A stretch of 64,000 nucleotides of DNA from Didymella arachidicola. Lineage: Eukaryota > Ascomycota > Dothideomycetes > Pleosporales > Didymellaceae. Shown here piece by piece: positions 20,942 through 31,876 of this stretch (position 1 is its first letter; every line of letters begins with the position of its first letter). The translations under genes were made by a program, and so were the position numbers. Location of the stretch: the NCBI GenBank assembly GCA_016630955.3, contig CM049985.1, positions 2,604,001 through 2,668,000 on the forward strand, in the 5' to 3' direction. The notes under the pieces are model-generated. The model was given only the letters and a program-made list of their open reading frames with translations. It made no database searches and was not told where the DNA came from.

Positions 20942-22246
20942 CTTGAGGCAGTCGAGGTTGAAGATGAAAGTTGAAAGAGTGTACTTGAAGTATTTGGGTT
21001 CAGCCCAAAGCCTCGTAGGAAAATAACACGGAATCAGATGTGCTGATGTTGTGCCTTGTCAGAGACATGCGCTTATGTAGAAGATACGTTCGCTCCCACG
21101 TCAACTCACCACATCTAGATACTGCACTCAGCTTGGGAAGCACCAGTCGGCTCGCAAATTTTGGAACCGATAAGCTGAACCTTAGCCATATACGCAATTC
21201 CGCGGCAGCGCCGACAACGAAAAGGAAAATTCAATCATAGCGAGGCTGTCCGCGGTGTTGTCCTGGTCGATTGATGGCGCTCGTGTCTCTCCTGATGTCG
21301 TGCTAGATCTCATGTATAGATTCATCATTGTGCCCACGGGTTTCCTCAAGCCTGCTAGCGGCCACCGCTTCTGTACTGGTTGTCTCGATTAGGAGGGAAA
21401 CAAGCCTTCGTCTACTGCCAAAGAGCCGCAACTTCCACGGAACGTCCTATTTACGGGGACTCCGACAAGTGAAGGAGGCATAGCGTGCGGCTACCGATCC
21501 CATGCGATAGCGCTAAGCTTGTCTCCTGGTGCTCGAGTCAACTTGCAAGAGCCGGTCGTCAAAGAGGCTTGCGCACAGGCGTTTCGATCGTTTGTTGGCT
21601 CGAGATCGTACTCTGCACGTGTATTAGTACAGTTGAGTGGGAGATGTGCACAGCAGTAGGAAGATTTTGAGAGCTGAGAGGCGCACGCAAGCGCCAGTCC
21701 GGTTGTCAAAAAGTGGGGCTCGATACCCGATCAAGGAAAGCACCATCTCTGATTGGCGGCCAAGATCTCAAGGCTAAGCTGACAGTCGTGGAATTATGTA
21801 CTGGCTTCAAGCCCTGTCCTCTACCACGTCAGCTGTCAAAGTGGTCCATTTGCACACTGTAGACTTACGTATGTCAAGAGTGGAGTAGGTATGGGCTTCT
21901 AGAATCACCAATGGCTACGATACGCGCAGCGACTGCATCGGACAATCCGAGTGCAGCTTGCCTATTGTAAGCCACGGGCGCAGAACGGTGGGTCCTTGTG
22001 GTCTATCTAAGGCGAGGCGGACCTGCGTTTGATAGTGGCAGTTGCTATGTGAATAGGACACAGGAGGTACGGCGATTCCGTAAGGAAGTCACCGTTCTCG
22101 GGTCTGGTGGTGCCATAGTATGCTATATGATCGGGTGCGTGGTCGAAAGGATTTGTGCTTCACTGCAAGACGCCTTCGAATTCCTTCAAGGTGTGAAGAT
22201 TAAGTGATCGTCTCGTTGCTATAACCCTTTGGCCCCCACTGTCTTG
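20942..22246. promoter_or_regulatory. Divergent intergenic region, DUF829 gene / MFS transporter
   Basis: About 1.3 kb between two divergent start codons. Short frames here (for example 21998-22207) have no family match by eye. It must carry both promoters; no specific site is proposed. Confidence 0.4.
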
Positions 22247-24636
22247 ATGTCGTCAGCGCATACCAAACACCCCTTCCAACCTTCCAGGCCGCAACAATCG
22301 GTTGGGCCACAGGCAATGGATCCTGGTGACAGTCACACGTGGAGAGACACAGAGAAGTCGCACCTAGGTGTGACAGAATTGCCGCCCTGCACCTCCTCGT
22401 CAGAAAAGATTACGTCGGTCGACGACATGGAAGGTATGCTCGAACAGTGTTTGTTCGGTCACTCACCGAGATCCACCACTGAAGACGTCTCGCCTTCACC
22501 TCGCGAGGTAGAAAGACCCGCAACGCCTTCTGCAAAAGAAGCACTGGCCGCCCACCCTTTTCTGCCGTCGACTGTATCTACGACACCTCAGACCCCGCGT
22601 CACAAACGTCCAGTATCGTCCTATTTGTCACTTGGGTCAACTATGGACTTCGACCTAGAGGCCAAGGCTGAGGCTGGGGCTGAGGCTGGGGCTGAGGCTG
22701 CAGTACCTGCTGAGTGGAAACCCACTACGAATGAATTGCTAGTTATGGTCAGCTTGAGCTTCATCTCGCTTATGGTCGCTCTGGACGCGACAGTTCTCGT
22801 TACAGTTCTTCCAGAGATTGCGCACTCGCTGAATGGAACCTCAGCAGAAGCCTTCTGGGCGGGGACAGCATAGTGAGTACTTCACAGTAGTCCACAATGC
22901 GACTCTAATCGTGATCATAGCCTCTTGACGTCCGCAATCTTCCAGCCTGTCATTGCCTCGATCTCATCCAACTTTGGTCGCCAGCAGATGCTTTTGCTTT
23001 CCTTGATCTTTGTAGGTATCCAAGTGTTGTTCAGGCACTTTATCGTACTAACCAGTATAGTTCACCGTCGGTACCATCCTTTGTTCTGTCGCCCACAATT
23101 TCACCGTACTGCTCACCGGCCGCTCTATCCAGGGTATTGGCGGTGGTGGTATCATCACCGTCACCCAGGTGATTTTCTGCGACATCGTCCCCTTGAGACA
23201 GCGGCCTAAATACTTTGCTATGGTCCTCGGTGCCTGGTCCATAGGAAGTATTTGTGGACCAGTCGTTGGTGGAAGCTTAGTCGAGCACGCATCATGGCGC
23301 TGGTGGGTAGAGGCCGCACACACGCAAAACATTGCTGACATGCTACATCAGGTGCTTTCATATTAACTATCCGTTCTGTGGTATTGGATTCGTTGTCGCG
23401 GCCTGCTTCGTCCGGATGAATGCCACGGCTGAGCTCACGTTTGCGCAGAAGCTGAAGCAGACTGATTGGGTCGGTGCTTTCCTCTTCATTGGCGGCTTCA
23501 CCAGCTTCCTCGTTGGTCTCTCTTTTGGCGGCGTACAGCACCCTTGGACATCTGCTGCTACACTTGCACCTTTGATCGTAGGTGTTGCGGGCATTGCCGT
23601 CTTCATTGGTTGGCAGATGTACAGGAGGCCGCACAGCCTGCTACCCATGTCGATCTTCTACAACTGGTCAGCTATTGCTGCATTCTACAACGCCATGATC
23701 AACGGCCTAGTCGTAAGTAATGCCCCGCCCTTTCACGTTGCAGAAAAGCCGAATCCAGCAGCAGAGCCATTATAGCCAACAGGGCGTCTATCTTCGCGCA
23801 CTGTATGCAAAGATAGGCGCTGGTTGCCTCCGAGTTCTTCAGATAGCTTGTCTTCGGCCTTTTCTGCAACATGAAAGTCCATTCTCGATATGGAATCGTG
23901 CTGATTCATCATAGCTATTTACAGCTCTCTACTACGTTCCCTTCTTCTTCATGTCTGTTCGCGCTAAGTCGCCGACCGAAGCAGGTATCGACTTATTCCC
24001 TGCTGTGTGTCTCCTTGTTCCAGGCTCCATTGTCGTAGCTGTCTTGACTGCGAGGCTTGGACGATTTCGGTGGGCGATCTGGCTCGGTTGGGCTATCACA
24101 ACAATGGCCTGCGGCCTGTTCATCATCTTCGATCTCCATACCAGATTGGTCGTCATCGCCGCGGCTCTTGCTCTCTTCGGTATCGGGTCTGGCATGGTAT
24201 TGACCAGCGTCAATGTGGGCATCCAGGCCATCTCGAAGATTGAAGACTGCGCCATGGCCGCGTCAATGTACGGGTTCTTCCGTAGCCTTGGTATGCCTAT
24301 CGGTGTCGCAGTAAGTCAGGCCCCTTCCGCTCTCTCCACTGCTAGTCTAATGTTTGTCAGCTGTCCGGTACTGTCTTCCAAAATGCGATGTCAAGTAAGC
24401 TGTCTGCGCTTGGACTCCCTGCCCAGATAGCTTATGACTCTGAGCAGTATGTCTTTGTTCTTCGAATGATGGCTGAAGGTGCGCAGAAGGTCGCGGTGCT
24501 AGAGTGTTACATGCATGGTTTCCATGCTGTCTTCATCTTCGTAACAGCGATCTCTGGTAGCGCCCTCGTTGTCAGCTTCATCATTCGCAAATTTAGCATG
24601 GACAAGATCCTGCTGACAGCCTACTCTGTCAAATGA
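22247..24636 (+). CDS. MFS transporter, drug:H+ antiporter type (663 aa)
   Basis: Plasma-membrane exporter of the major facilitator superfamily, probably of the 14-helix drug:H+ antiporter type. Exons: 22247-22872, 22921-23011, 23061-23302, 23352-23712, 23915-24310 and 24361-24636. A 160-residue polar N-terminus precedes the first helix (LLVMVSLSFISLMVALDATV). Motifs: LDATVLVTVLPEIA, SSNFGRQQMLLLS (loop 2-3), GRSIQGIGGGGI, GAWSIGSICGPVVGG (motif C) and WRWCFHINYPF. The exon joints restore these motifs across frames. The polar N-terminus carries a 12-bp direct repeat (about 22670-22705) giving Ala-Glu-Ala-Gly repeats. Intron 4 is 202 nt against 48-50 nt for the other four and holds a long imperfect palindrome. 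The substrate is unknown. The first possible ATG was used; a later Met (AMDPGDS) could also serve. Confidence 0.9.
23730..23876. repeat. Palindromic insertion inside MFS intron 4
   Basis: The arm at 23730-23753 (CTTTCACGTTGCAGAAAAGC...) matches the complement of 23853-23876 (TTCGGCCTTTTCTGCAACAT...) with one mismatch and one gap. An inner pair, GCGTCTATCTT and AAGATAGGCGC, sits around 23784-23822. The whole 147 bp can fold into one imperfect hairpin, like a small MITE. No clear target duplication was found. Confidence 0.7.
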
Positions 24637-26396
24637 GCCGCACCAGCGCGGTCAAGGTTTTGAATATCTTCCCTTCTCTTTACATATGTCGTTCCTCTTC
24701 TACAACCTAGATACCCCCTGCGATAGACACTTCAATGATTCATGCCGATGTCAAGGCATCAGTTAGAGCCATGCCGTGATGTCTTATCGTTCTACGTTCT
24801 GGTTGTGAGTTGGCAGAGGGATCAAGTCCGGGCACACCACACGCACCTTCCAGGGCCCTCAACACACTAATGCAAAAGCAACAAACACCAATCTTTGATC
24901 ACGTCACCACAAAATGCGTCGCGTATTCATCTTGACTCGACTCAAGACCCATTGTCACCTCTTGGGCTTTTGTGGCCATCTTTGCTGTTAGCGTATCTGT
25001 CCCTTTACCTCACCACCTCCTGAGCTCGCCGCGTTGCCCAGCCTCCTATTCCTACTCAGGCCGTGAGAGCGAGCGCAAAAACGCATCCCGTCACGTCGTG
25101 GATCCCAATCGACCTGCTGTTTGCAAGGAAGATTTAACAAGCAGTACTCCATGACGCGAAACGCGCTAGCCTATTGCTTGCTGTCTAGCAATTTCGATTA
25201 ATGTGCGAAAATGGCTGTCTTATCCTCCTTCCTCTCTTGGGACAAAACTCCTTACACGTCGTCTCATGTTGATCCGTGGCGCATCCGAGTGGGCAATTAT
25301 CAATACGATCAGTGCTCAGCATTGTCGTACAACCTTGCGAATATCGCGCTGGATCTCCCGGTCTCGCTATCCAATGGAAGGTGCGCCAGTCAGCGCGCTA
25401 CAGTGACAAGTCGCTCGTATCAACGGCAAGCTCGCTCTGGTACCTTACGTCTAGTAGCTTATCTACCCACCATGAGCAGGACTATCGCGTACGCTTTGCG
25501 GAAAAGAATGCGCTTGTGGGTAGCTTCGCCGGACTCATACTTTGTGGAGTCGACTATGGTCCGCGATGCCGAAGTCGGTGCAGTGGCATCTCCAAATCAT
25601 CTACAACGGCGTTTTAGGCTTCAACAAGCTGATCCTTCGATGCGTCATCCAGGAACCAGCTGCATGACTCCTTACAAGGGCCTGGCACGCCATGTGTGTT
25701 CGTAACTGCACGTTGTGCGGCTATGATAGGTAAATGCCCTCTATCACGGGCCCGTGCTGATCGTTCTCTTCGCACCGGTCTGCCCGCAGGCCTCAAGACG
25801 CTTGCCTTAAACTCAGCTCTCCAACGCCTTGAACGGCTCTTACAACGCACGGAGGCGTGTGCAACCAATGCAATTCGACGACGCACTCACGAGATCTGTC
25901 GTTCGTCGCTTTCTCTGGCCGTAGACCACCCTGCGCGCATCAAACAAGTTACACGCTTTACATCTTGGCGCGCTGTCGCAACCTCAGCCTTGCCCCAATT
26001 TTGGGTTCGTGACCAGGATGTGGGCGTGCTACCGCTGGGCTCGAGCACCTCTGCGACCAACCCTATATTTTAGCTTCTTCTATGGCTTTTCCAGAACAAT
26101 TCCCAGCCCGCGCTCCCCGCTGCAATCTGATGATGTGATATAACATCCTCGTCGCACCAACACCAGCGGGTGCCTGTCCGGGAACACGTTCGTCCACTCC
26201 TTGCCCCTCAAGTTCGTTGCCGCATGCCTAGATACCCTTCTACCCTTCCATTCAGCTGCGAATGTGTGATGCTTCACTACTTGTAGGTGTCATTCGAAGC
26301 TCAGTCGTGTTGGATCGCATGAGCAGTGTTCTCGGCATGTCCGGAATTGTTTGTTGTAGCTCTGGAACCTGCTAGTCAATTTGGTTCTTCGCCAAG
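24637..26396. other. Intergenic, no supported gene
   Basis: About 1.76 kb. Plus frames at 25211-25705 and 25696-26073 are open but overlap several other frames, show no family and have no consistent splice structure. The last few hundred bases must hold the promoter and leader of the zinc-finger gene. Confidence 0.4.
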
Positions 26397-28372
26397 ATGG
26401 AGGATCATGTGAACATCCCGGAGGAGTCGATGCGGCACATCGAAGCGCTTCTAGCAAGGCATCCACCACAGATGATACAGAGGATGTTCTCGCAGACGCT
26501 TGAATCCCGTAAGTCCCGCAGTGCATTCGTGTCGCAGAATGCTGAACTTGACTAGGTCGCAACTCCATATCATCTCTTGCATCTACAAATACCACAGCAA
26601 CGAGCTCAACTTCGTCGTCTGGGTCGTCATGGCGATCTCGACTATCGATAGCTTCGACATTTTCATCATCCACTGGTCGTAGCGATGGCGCGTCTTCTGT
26701 TGCTTCATCAGCTTCTTCACGATTCAAAATGAGAAGAGCAGAGCCTCGTTCATACCCGGCTGGGCTAGATCCTACGCGACCCGTACCTGCTATGTTGACG
26801 CCTGCATCTGACATTAGCAGCCCGCTCGACAGCCAGCCCGAGCACACCGTTACGCCGACAGACGATATCAGTATCGCCTCGCCTATCTTATTTCCTGATG
26901 AGAAGGAACCAGGCCAGCTTGGCGAATCGTACATGTTCTGTACTTACTGTGCGGAACAGAAGTCTCTCAAGACCTTCAAAGCGAAGTCGGACTGGAAGAA
27001 GCATGAAGCAAGGATGCACGAGACCGGGGAAGACTGGGCATGTGTAGTGGTGGGATGTAGCCGCATCTTCGATCGACAGAAAGACTTCATCAAGCACCAC
27101 CAGCGCTACCACTCCGGCCGACAATTACCACCCTTGTCGGATATTGGCATTAGTCTTCTTCCCAGAAGAGTCTTTGGTTGTGGCTTTGACAAGTGCAAGG
27201 AAGTCAGCATCGGCTGGGATGAGCGTTGTGACCACGTTGCAAAGCACATGAAAAACGGCGCAACATCTGAGCAGTGGAAGTATTCGAACGTGATACGGAA
27301 TTTGATCCGTCAAGAAGCGCTACACGAGACCTGGAAGGAGATAGTCGCTTGTCTGGACGAGCGTCTGAAGGAGAATCGCGCGCAGATCAGCTGGTGTCCG
27401 GATAACACTAGAGTCTTGCGCCAGAAGCTGCAATGCTGCGATTTAAGGCCTAGTCGAGAGGAAGTTCTCATAACAGCACTGAGTCTACGCTCTGATATTG
27501 TACTGGATCCTGTTCACCAGCAAGTACCAGTCGGTTTTATCACACCCAGCAGGGATTCGGTGCCAAACGTAGATAAGTTGACACGCGAGCAGCGAATGCA
27601 GATCCTAATCGGCCATTCGAATGTGCAGCTGTCGCGAACCAGATTGGCGACGCTCAATGCTGCTCTGCTCGGCGTCACTACGCACACGCCAAACTACCAT
27701 TGCGGATCATCGCCGTTCGGCGAGTCCAACTCTCCTACTATCGATACAACCGAGCGTCGTATCAGCTATATGGATATCGATCCAGGCGATTATCTGGACG
27801 TTGTCCAGCCTGCGATACCAGACATGCACCTGGACATGAGTGCACCACAAATCCATACTCCTGTGACTGACAACGGACAATCTATGCCGCAGCAGCATAA
27901 CAACTACATTGATCAGACGAAGGGTTCGCCAAATCCCCTTGGTTGGTACTACCCCAACTACTTCGACACAGCGCCTCAATTTGAAGAGTCGCAATACTAC
28001 GATCGACCGTCACTCGGACAGATGATCGCCAAGCCGCTGCACAAGATTGGCAACCGTCTGAGCACGTCAAGAAATAACTCTCGGCCGAACTCGCACGTAG
28101 AGCAGACTCCCGGCGACATCAACGTCCACTTCGGCATGCAAAACCCGGTGGCGGCGCTAAGCATGCGAAATGTTCACCCAAATATGCAGTCACAGCAACA
28201 AGTGCAACCGCAACAGCAAGTGCAGCAAATGCAGCAACACCAACAAAACTTCCAGCAACAACAGGTACAACAGCACCAGCAACAACAAGCGCTCGCGCAC
28301 CCGCAACCTCAGCACTTCCGCAATCCTGCCCAGATGCAGGATCAACTTCACATGTTCACGACCCACAACTAG
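26397..28372 (+). CDS. C2H2 zinc-finger protein (642 aa)
   Basis: Probable nuclear DNA-binding regulator. Exons 26397-26508 and 26556-28372 with a 47-nt intron; the join restores an Arg codon and an open frame. The N-terminus (MEDHVNIPEESM...) is followed by a Ser/Thr-rich stretch (about 38-95). Three zinc-finger-like units lie between about residues 160 and 270: CTYCAEQ...WKKHEARMH, CVVVGCSRIF...KHHQRYH and CGFDKC...RCDHVAKHM. The middle part has no recognised domain. The last 80 residues are rich in Gln from CAA/CAG-type repeats (28190-28290) and end FTTHN. This layout is common in Dothideomycete zinc-finger proteins of unknown target. A later ATG at 26730 would drop the Ser-rich part; the spliced start is preferred. 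Confidence 0.82.
28190..28290 (+). repeat. CAA/CAG-rich coding repeat
   Basis: Irregular CAA and CAG codons within the zinc-finger gene encode a Gln-rich tail with interspersed Val, Met and His. Such tracts vary in length between strains; that is inference. Confidence 0.8.
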
Positions 28373-28582
28373 CAATGCTCACGATCCTGATATGGCTATT
28401 CTGCATTCAGCGAGCATATAGATGTTTCTTATGTTGTGTTTCGTATGTCCCTTTCATTGATACCCCATGCTTCGGCATATGATAGATGTACTATAATGTA
28501 GTTTGCTCAGAGAATAGAGCCATGAGGCAGGTCTCGATATACAAAACTACACAGAGCTTTTTAGTATGACCCGAACATTATC

Positions 28583-29056
28583 TTATACCGTGCGGTCTTG
28601 AGGGAGCTGTTCGTGCCAGTCTTCAGGTGTGTAAGCGCCGCCAATAGTCTTCCTGGACGCTTTCTCGGGAGGACCTCGTGTGACTTTGGTCCGTTGGCCA
28701 ATCAAACCACACAAGACATCGCGCAGCTCCAAGCCATTGAAAGCTTGCGAAGCAATCACTTCGACGTTGGCCTTCTCGAATCAGGTGAAGCTGGCCTTGA
28801 TGTACCAGTTTGTCGTAATATCTTTGACGACGATCCGCGCTCATACCCTCCCATCCTTGCTCATATGCAGTGCCACCAGCTTGCCTTCCAAACCCCTTAC
28901 GTAGTTGAAGTCCACGAAAAACGAGTCCCCCTCTAGTAGCTGTGGGCGAAACGCAAAGTGATAGCCCTTGATGTCTTGAATTGATGGGGCTCTTTGACTG
29001 GAGAAGATCCAAACGTGGAGTGCCCGTTGAGAGCATGCCTTGCTATCAGCAACCAC
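28583..29056 (-). CDS. Uncertain gene or gene remnant, no known family
   Basis: The minus strand has a protein-like frame with blocks FAFRPQLLEGDSFFVDFNY, GLEGKLVALHMSKDGR, ASQAFNGLELRDVLCGL and GGAYTPEDWHEQLPQ, ending at TAA 28583-28585. Two in-frame TGA codons interrupt it near 28840 and 28785. Either they lie in a 74-nt intron (28773-28846, donor GTATGA, branch CTGAT, acceptor GAAG, phase 0), or the gene is dead. The frame between the stops also looks protein-like (ARIVVKDITTNWYIKASF), which favours decay or read-through. The start is not resolved: upstream the frame meets a stop near 29070. A different minus frame (28623-29036, 137 codons) is open without introns but looks less protein-like. 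No function is proposed. Confidence 0.35.
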
Positions 29057-29156
29057 ATTTGTATCACTCTACTCTACACAGCTCGGGTCGTGAATTCTGT
29101 AAAGCATGTTCAACTTTCACTTCGCGCACACTAGGCTTTTGCAACTTTTTGTTCTC

Positions 29157-30500
29157 TTAATTCCTAGCGGACTTCAGGTCGTCCATAAGCGCATCAATGA
29201 TCTTGAACATCTCTTCTGCCATTATCTTGCCTTCTTCTCTCCATGCTTCATCACAAAGCCGCCCGAATCGATCCGGATGCCACCTCAGCCGTTCTTGCCT
29301 GAGCCACTCGTAACTATACAGCCCGCTTGCGCGCATGAGCATCTCCACATCGTGCCTGCATGCTTTGATGCTCAGAAGCTCCGCTTTGAGCAGCTCGCAT
29401 GACGGAAGCGCGCATATCGTCACTGCTGCAGGTAGATATGGGAAACCGACTAGCAGAGCGGCTGGTGTTGGCGATGTGGTCGGTATTGAAGTTGACAGTG
29501 ACCGGACTTGCAGCTTGCGAGGTTTTGGACGCAGTGGAATCTCGCTTGATGGGCTCGATGGTGGTGGACTCGTCGGCGTGCCGATCGCAGCCAATGCTGA
29601 GGCGAGTCTGCCTGCTGTGTCTTTAGACCATCGCTCGTAGAGAGCTTGGGTCGCGGCGTCAGGCTTGGTGTTACTCGGTGGCGCCGAGGGGAATGCCGTT
29701 CCACCCTCGTTGTGTTGGTTAGACTGGCTCTTGTGGCGAGTCCTATTTGCTTTCGTGAAGAAATTAAGCGCGAAATCTTCCAGGGCGTCTTCGTTGATGT
29801 CATCTATGCTGCCAGCCCACGTGCCATCATTGCGGACGGCAATGAATTGATCAGAGGTAGTTGGGTCGAGCGCAATGAATGTGAGTTCGCTCCATGAAAA
29901 GCCCCTTTCAGCCTTCCACTCTTCGACTGTTTCTTTGTATATCTCCCAGCTATCTCCATCGCCAAGTCGATACACAACATCTCCATACTCGCTCATTGCG
30001 AAAAATGCACCTTCAGGTCCCCAGGTCACCATACGAGGAGGGCCCACACGCCAGCCCGACGGTGTAAGCCATGACTGTAGAGATTCCTCAAGGCTTTGTG
30101 GTAAACTTGCCCACCTGATCAATTCAGGATGCCAGACAATAAAAGACTCGTTGGGACCGAGGAAAAATCGCAGATGGGGAGAGTGCCACGTTTTCGCTAA
30201 GACGGTCTTGAGGCGATCTGGCAGTAGCGCACCCCATCGTATGCTACTTCGCCCAGAGGCGTCTTTGAAGCTAAGGAGCCATGATTCGGGAACGGGGCCC
30301 AGTGATGCCCAGTGGATCTCCGTAGCAGCCGTAACAAGAGACAGAAGAGAGGTGGGCAGATTGCGACTTGGGTAACGTGTCAGCTTGGCTCATGGCAACA
30401 AAGACGCGACATACTGCGTGATCCCAAGGAAGCTCTTTGCGATGAAGCTGTCGTTCCTACCAAAAGAAAGAAAGGAAGCGTTATTCGATGTAGCCGCCAT
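29157..30500 (-). CDS. Uncharacterised protein with J-domain-like C-terminus (431 aa)
   Basis: Function unknown. Exons 30415-30500 and 29157-30366; the 48-nt intron (GTATGT...CAAG) restores the frame. The N-terminal half has repeated short blocks of the type LGPNESFIVWH, GPEGAFFAMSEYGD and LDPTTSDQFIAVRNDG, which suggest a small beta-propeller-like or repeat fold. A polar, Pro/Ser-rich linker follows (about 240-330). The last 60 residues hold LRQERLRWHPDRFG, an HPD tripeptide in a helix-loop-helix setting like that of J-domain co-chaperones. The divergent neighbour at 30897 shares the N-terminal pattern and the intron position. The ATG at 30498-30500 is the first in frame. The domain reading is by eye and moderate in strength. 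Confidence 0.75.
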
Positions 30501-30896
30501 GGTGGGCTGTTATTGGTTGTACAGTGTTATGACGTCACTTTTTGACTCAAAGCCCTAGAGAGTACTTTCCTGCGGCTGAGGCTTTAAAGATACATGTAAT
30601 CCAGTCTGTAATCTTACTGCGTGACTGCAATTGATTGGAGCCGTTGGTGAGGCGACCAAATTGCTCCGAAGTTGGCCGATGTGCGAAGCAACAGTTTCCT
30701 TGCTCTGAACCTGGAGATGATCTCGCTTGGCGCGGCAACGCTGTTTACATGCGATCGTTCGACCACATCACTACCAGAGTCTCACATGTCTTTCAGGGCC
30801 TCATGGGAGGTCTTCTGAAGTTTTGAAATCTAAGTCAGTGGAAGTCCCAGCTCTCAATTGTTGAGAAGGCAAGGTCCAAGCACACAAGCGACGATC
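30501..30896. promoter_or_regulatory. Shared divergent promoter of the paralogue pair
   Basis: 396 bp between two divergent start codons. No gene is visible here. It must hold both promoters and leaders. Confidence 0.5.
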
Positions 30897-31876
30897 ATGT
30901 GCGACTCAACCTTCACATTTGGTCAAAGAGGAAGCCACTTCTTCCAGTGCCCATCGCAGCGCGAAACGTTCGTCACTTACACCAGGTCTAATTCCAAAAA
31001 CTCTGACACCTATGTAGCACTCGGCTCCCCGCAAACCTGTCATCTTTCCTCTCGTCATCTCAGCTCCAACAGGTCTACCACATAGCACTGGGCTTCGAAG
31101 ACAGCTTCCTCATCACATGGCGCGACCGCTCTGGACTGGATCGTATCAATAGTGTTGGGTTGCCAGACGAACTCACAGATTTTCTCTACGCCAAGACCCC
31201 TCCAGGCCAACTCATCCGGAATATTCCTGCCATACGCTGCGTTCTAGGACCGCACAACAGCTCCTTCTTTGCCCACGACTCATCTGCATACTTATGGATG
31301 AGTATCCCAGACGGTCTTCTCCAAGCATTACAGTCCCGCATCAAGAACGGGACCTGGATCGACAAACCGCGCATTGTCGCTCTTGGAGCTGACGACAACT
31401 TCTTGCTGATCACGGAGAAGAATGTGGTCATCTGGGATCTGGAGAACTACAAGACAGTGTCGAACATGCTGGAGCTTGCACGTACCCAAAATCGCGGCAT
31501 CGCTGACATTCACGACATCGCCTTGCACGCTTATCGGTATGGGTGCTATGTCGCACAGTCGAAGACTGGAGCTTTGCTGTATAGTAACTTGCCTGCCCAT
31601 CAGGCATCCGGAATTATGAGTATGGTTGAGCCTGTGATGAGGGATACTCAGCGTGCGAAAGAGAAGAACCGACCCGCAAGAATCCCAGTGGAGAGCAGAG
31701 AGAATGACAGGGAGAGCATGCAAAGACGCCCAAGCGCGTTGCAGGAACGAGCAAAGATCAAGAGGGAGTGGAGTAGCCACAAACATCAGTTTACTGCGCA
31801 GTCTAAGGGTCTGAAGTTGAGCGTTAGTGTCAGCTTTGGTGTCGAAGGACTGGCGAAAATGTTGGGCGGGTCCTAA
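30897..31876 (+). CDS. Uncharacterised protein, paralogue of the divergent neighbour (309 aa)
   Basis: Function unknown. Exons 30897-30967 and 31018-31876; the 50-nt intron (GTTCGT donor, CTGAC branch, TGTAG acceptor) restores the frame. It aligns by eye with the neighbour at 29157-30500: TFTFGQRGSHFF with FLSFGRNDSFI, TRLPANLSSFL with RNLPTSLLSLV, SFLITWRDRSG with SWLLSFKDASG, and CVLGPHNSSFFAHD with FFLGPNESFIVWH. Both have a phase-2 intron just before the (R)LP block. This copy lacks the Pro-rich linker and the HPD segment; its C-terminus is basic and ends GLAKMLGGS, with a stretch rich in Lys, Arg and Glu before it. Start ATG at 30897. Probably an old tandem inverted duplication. Confidence 0.75.
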
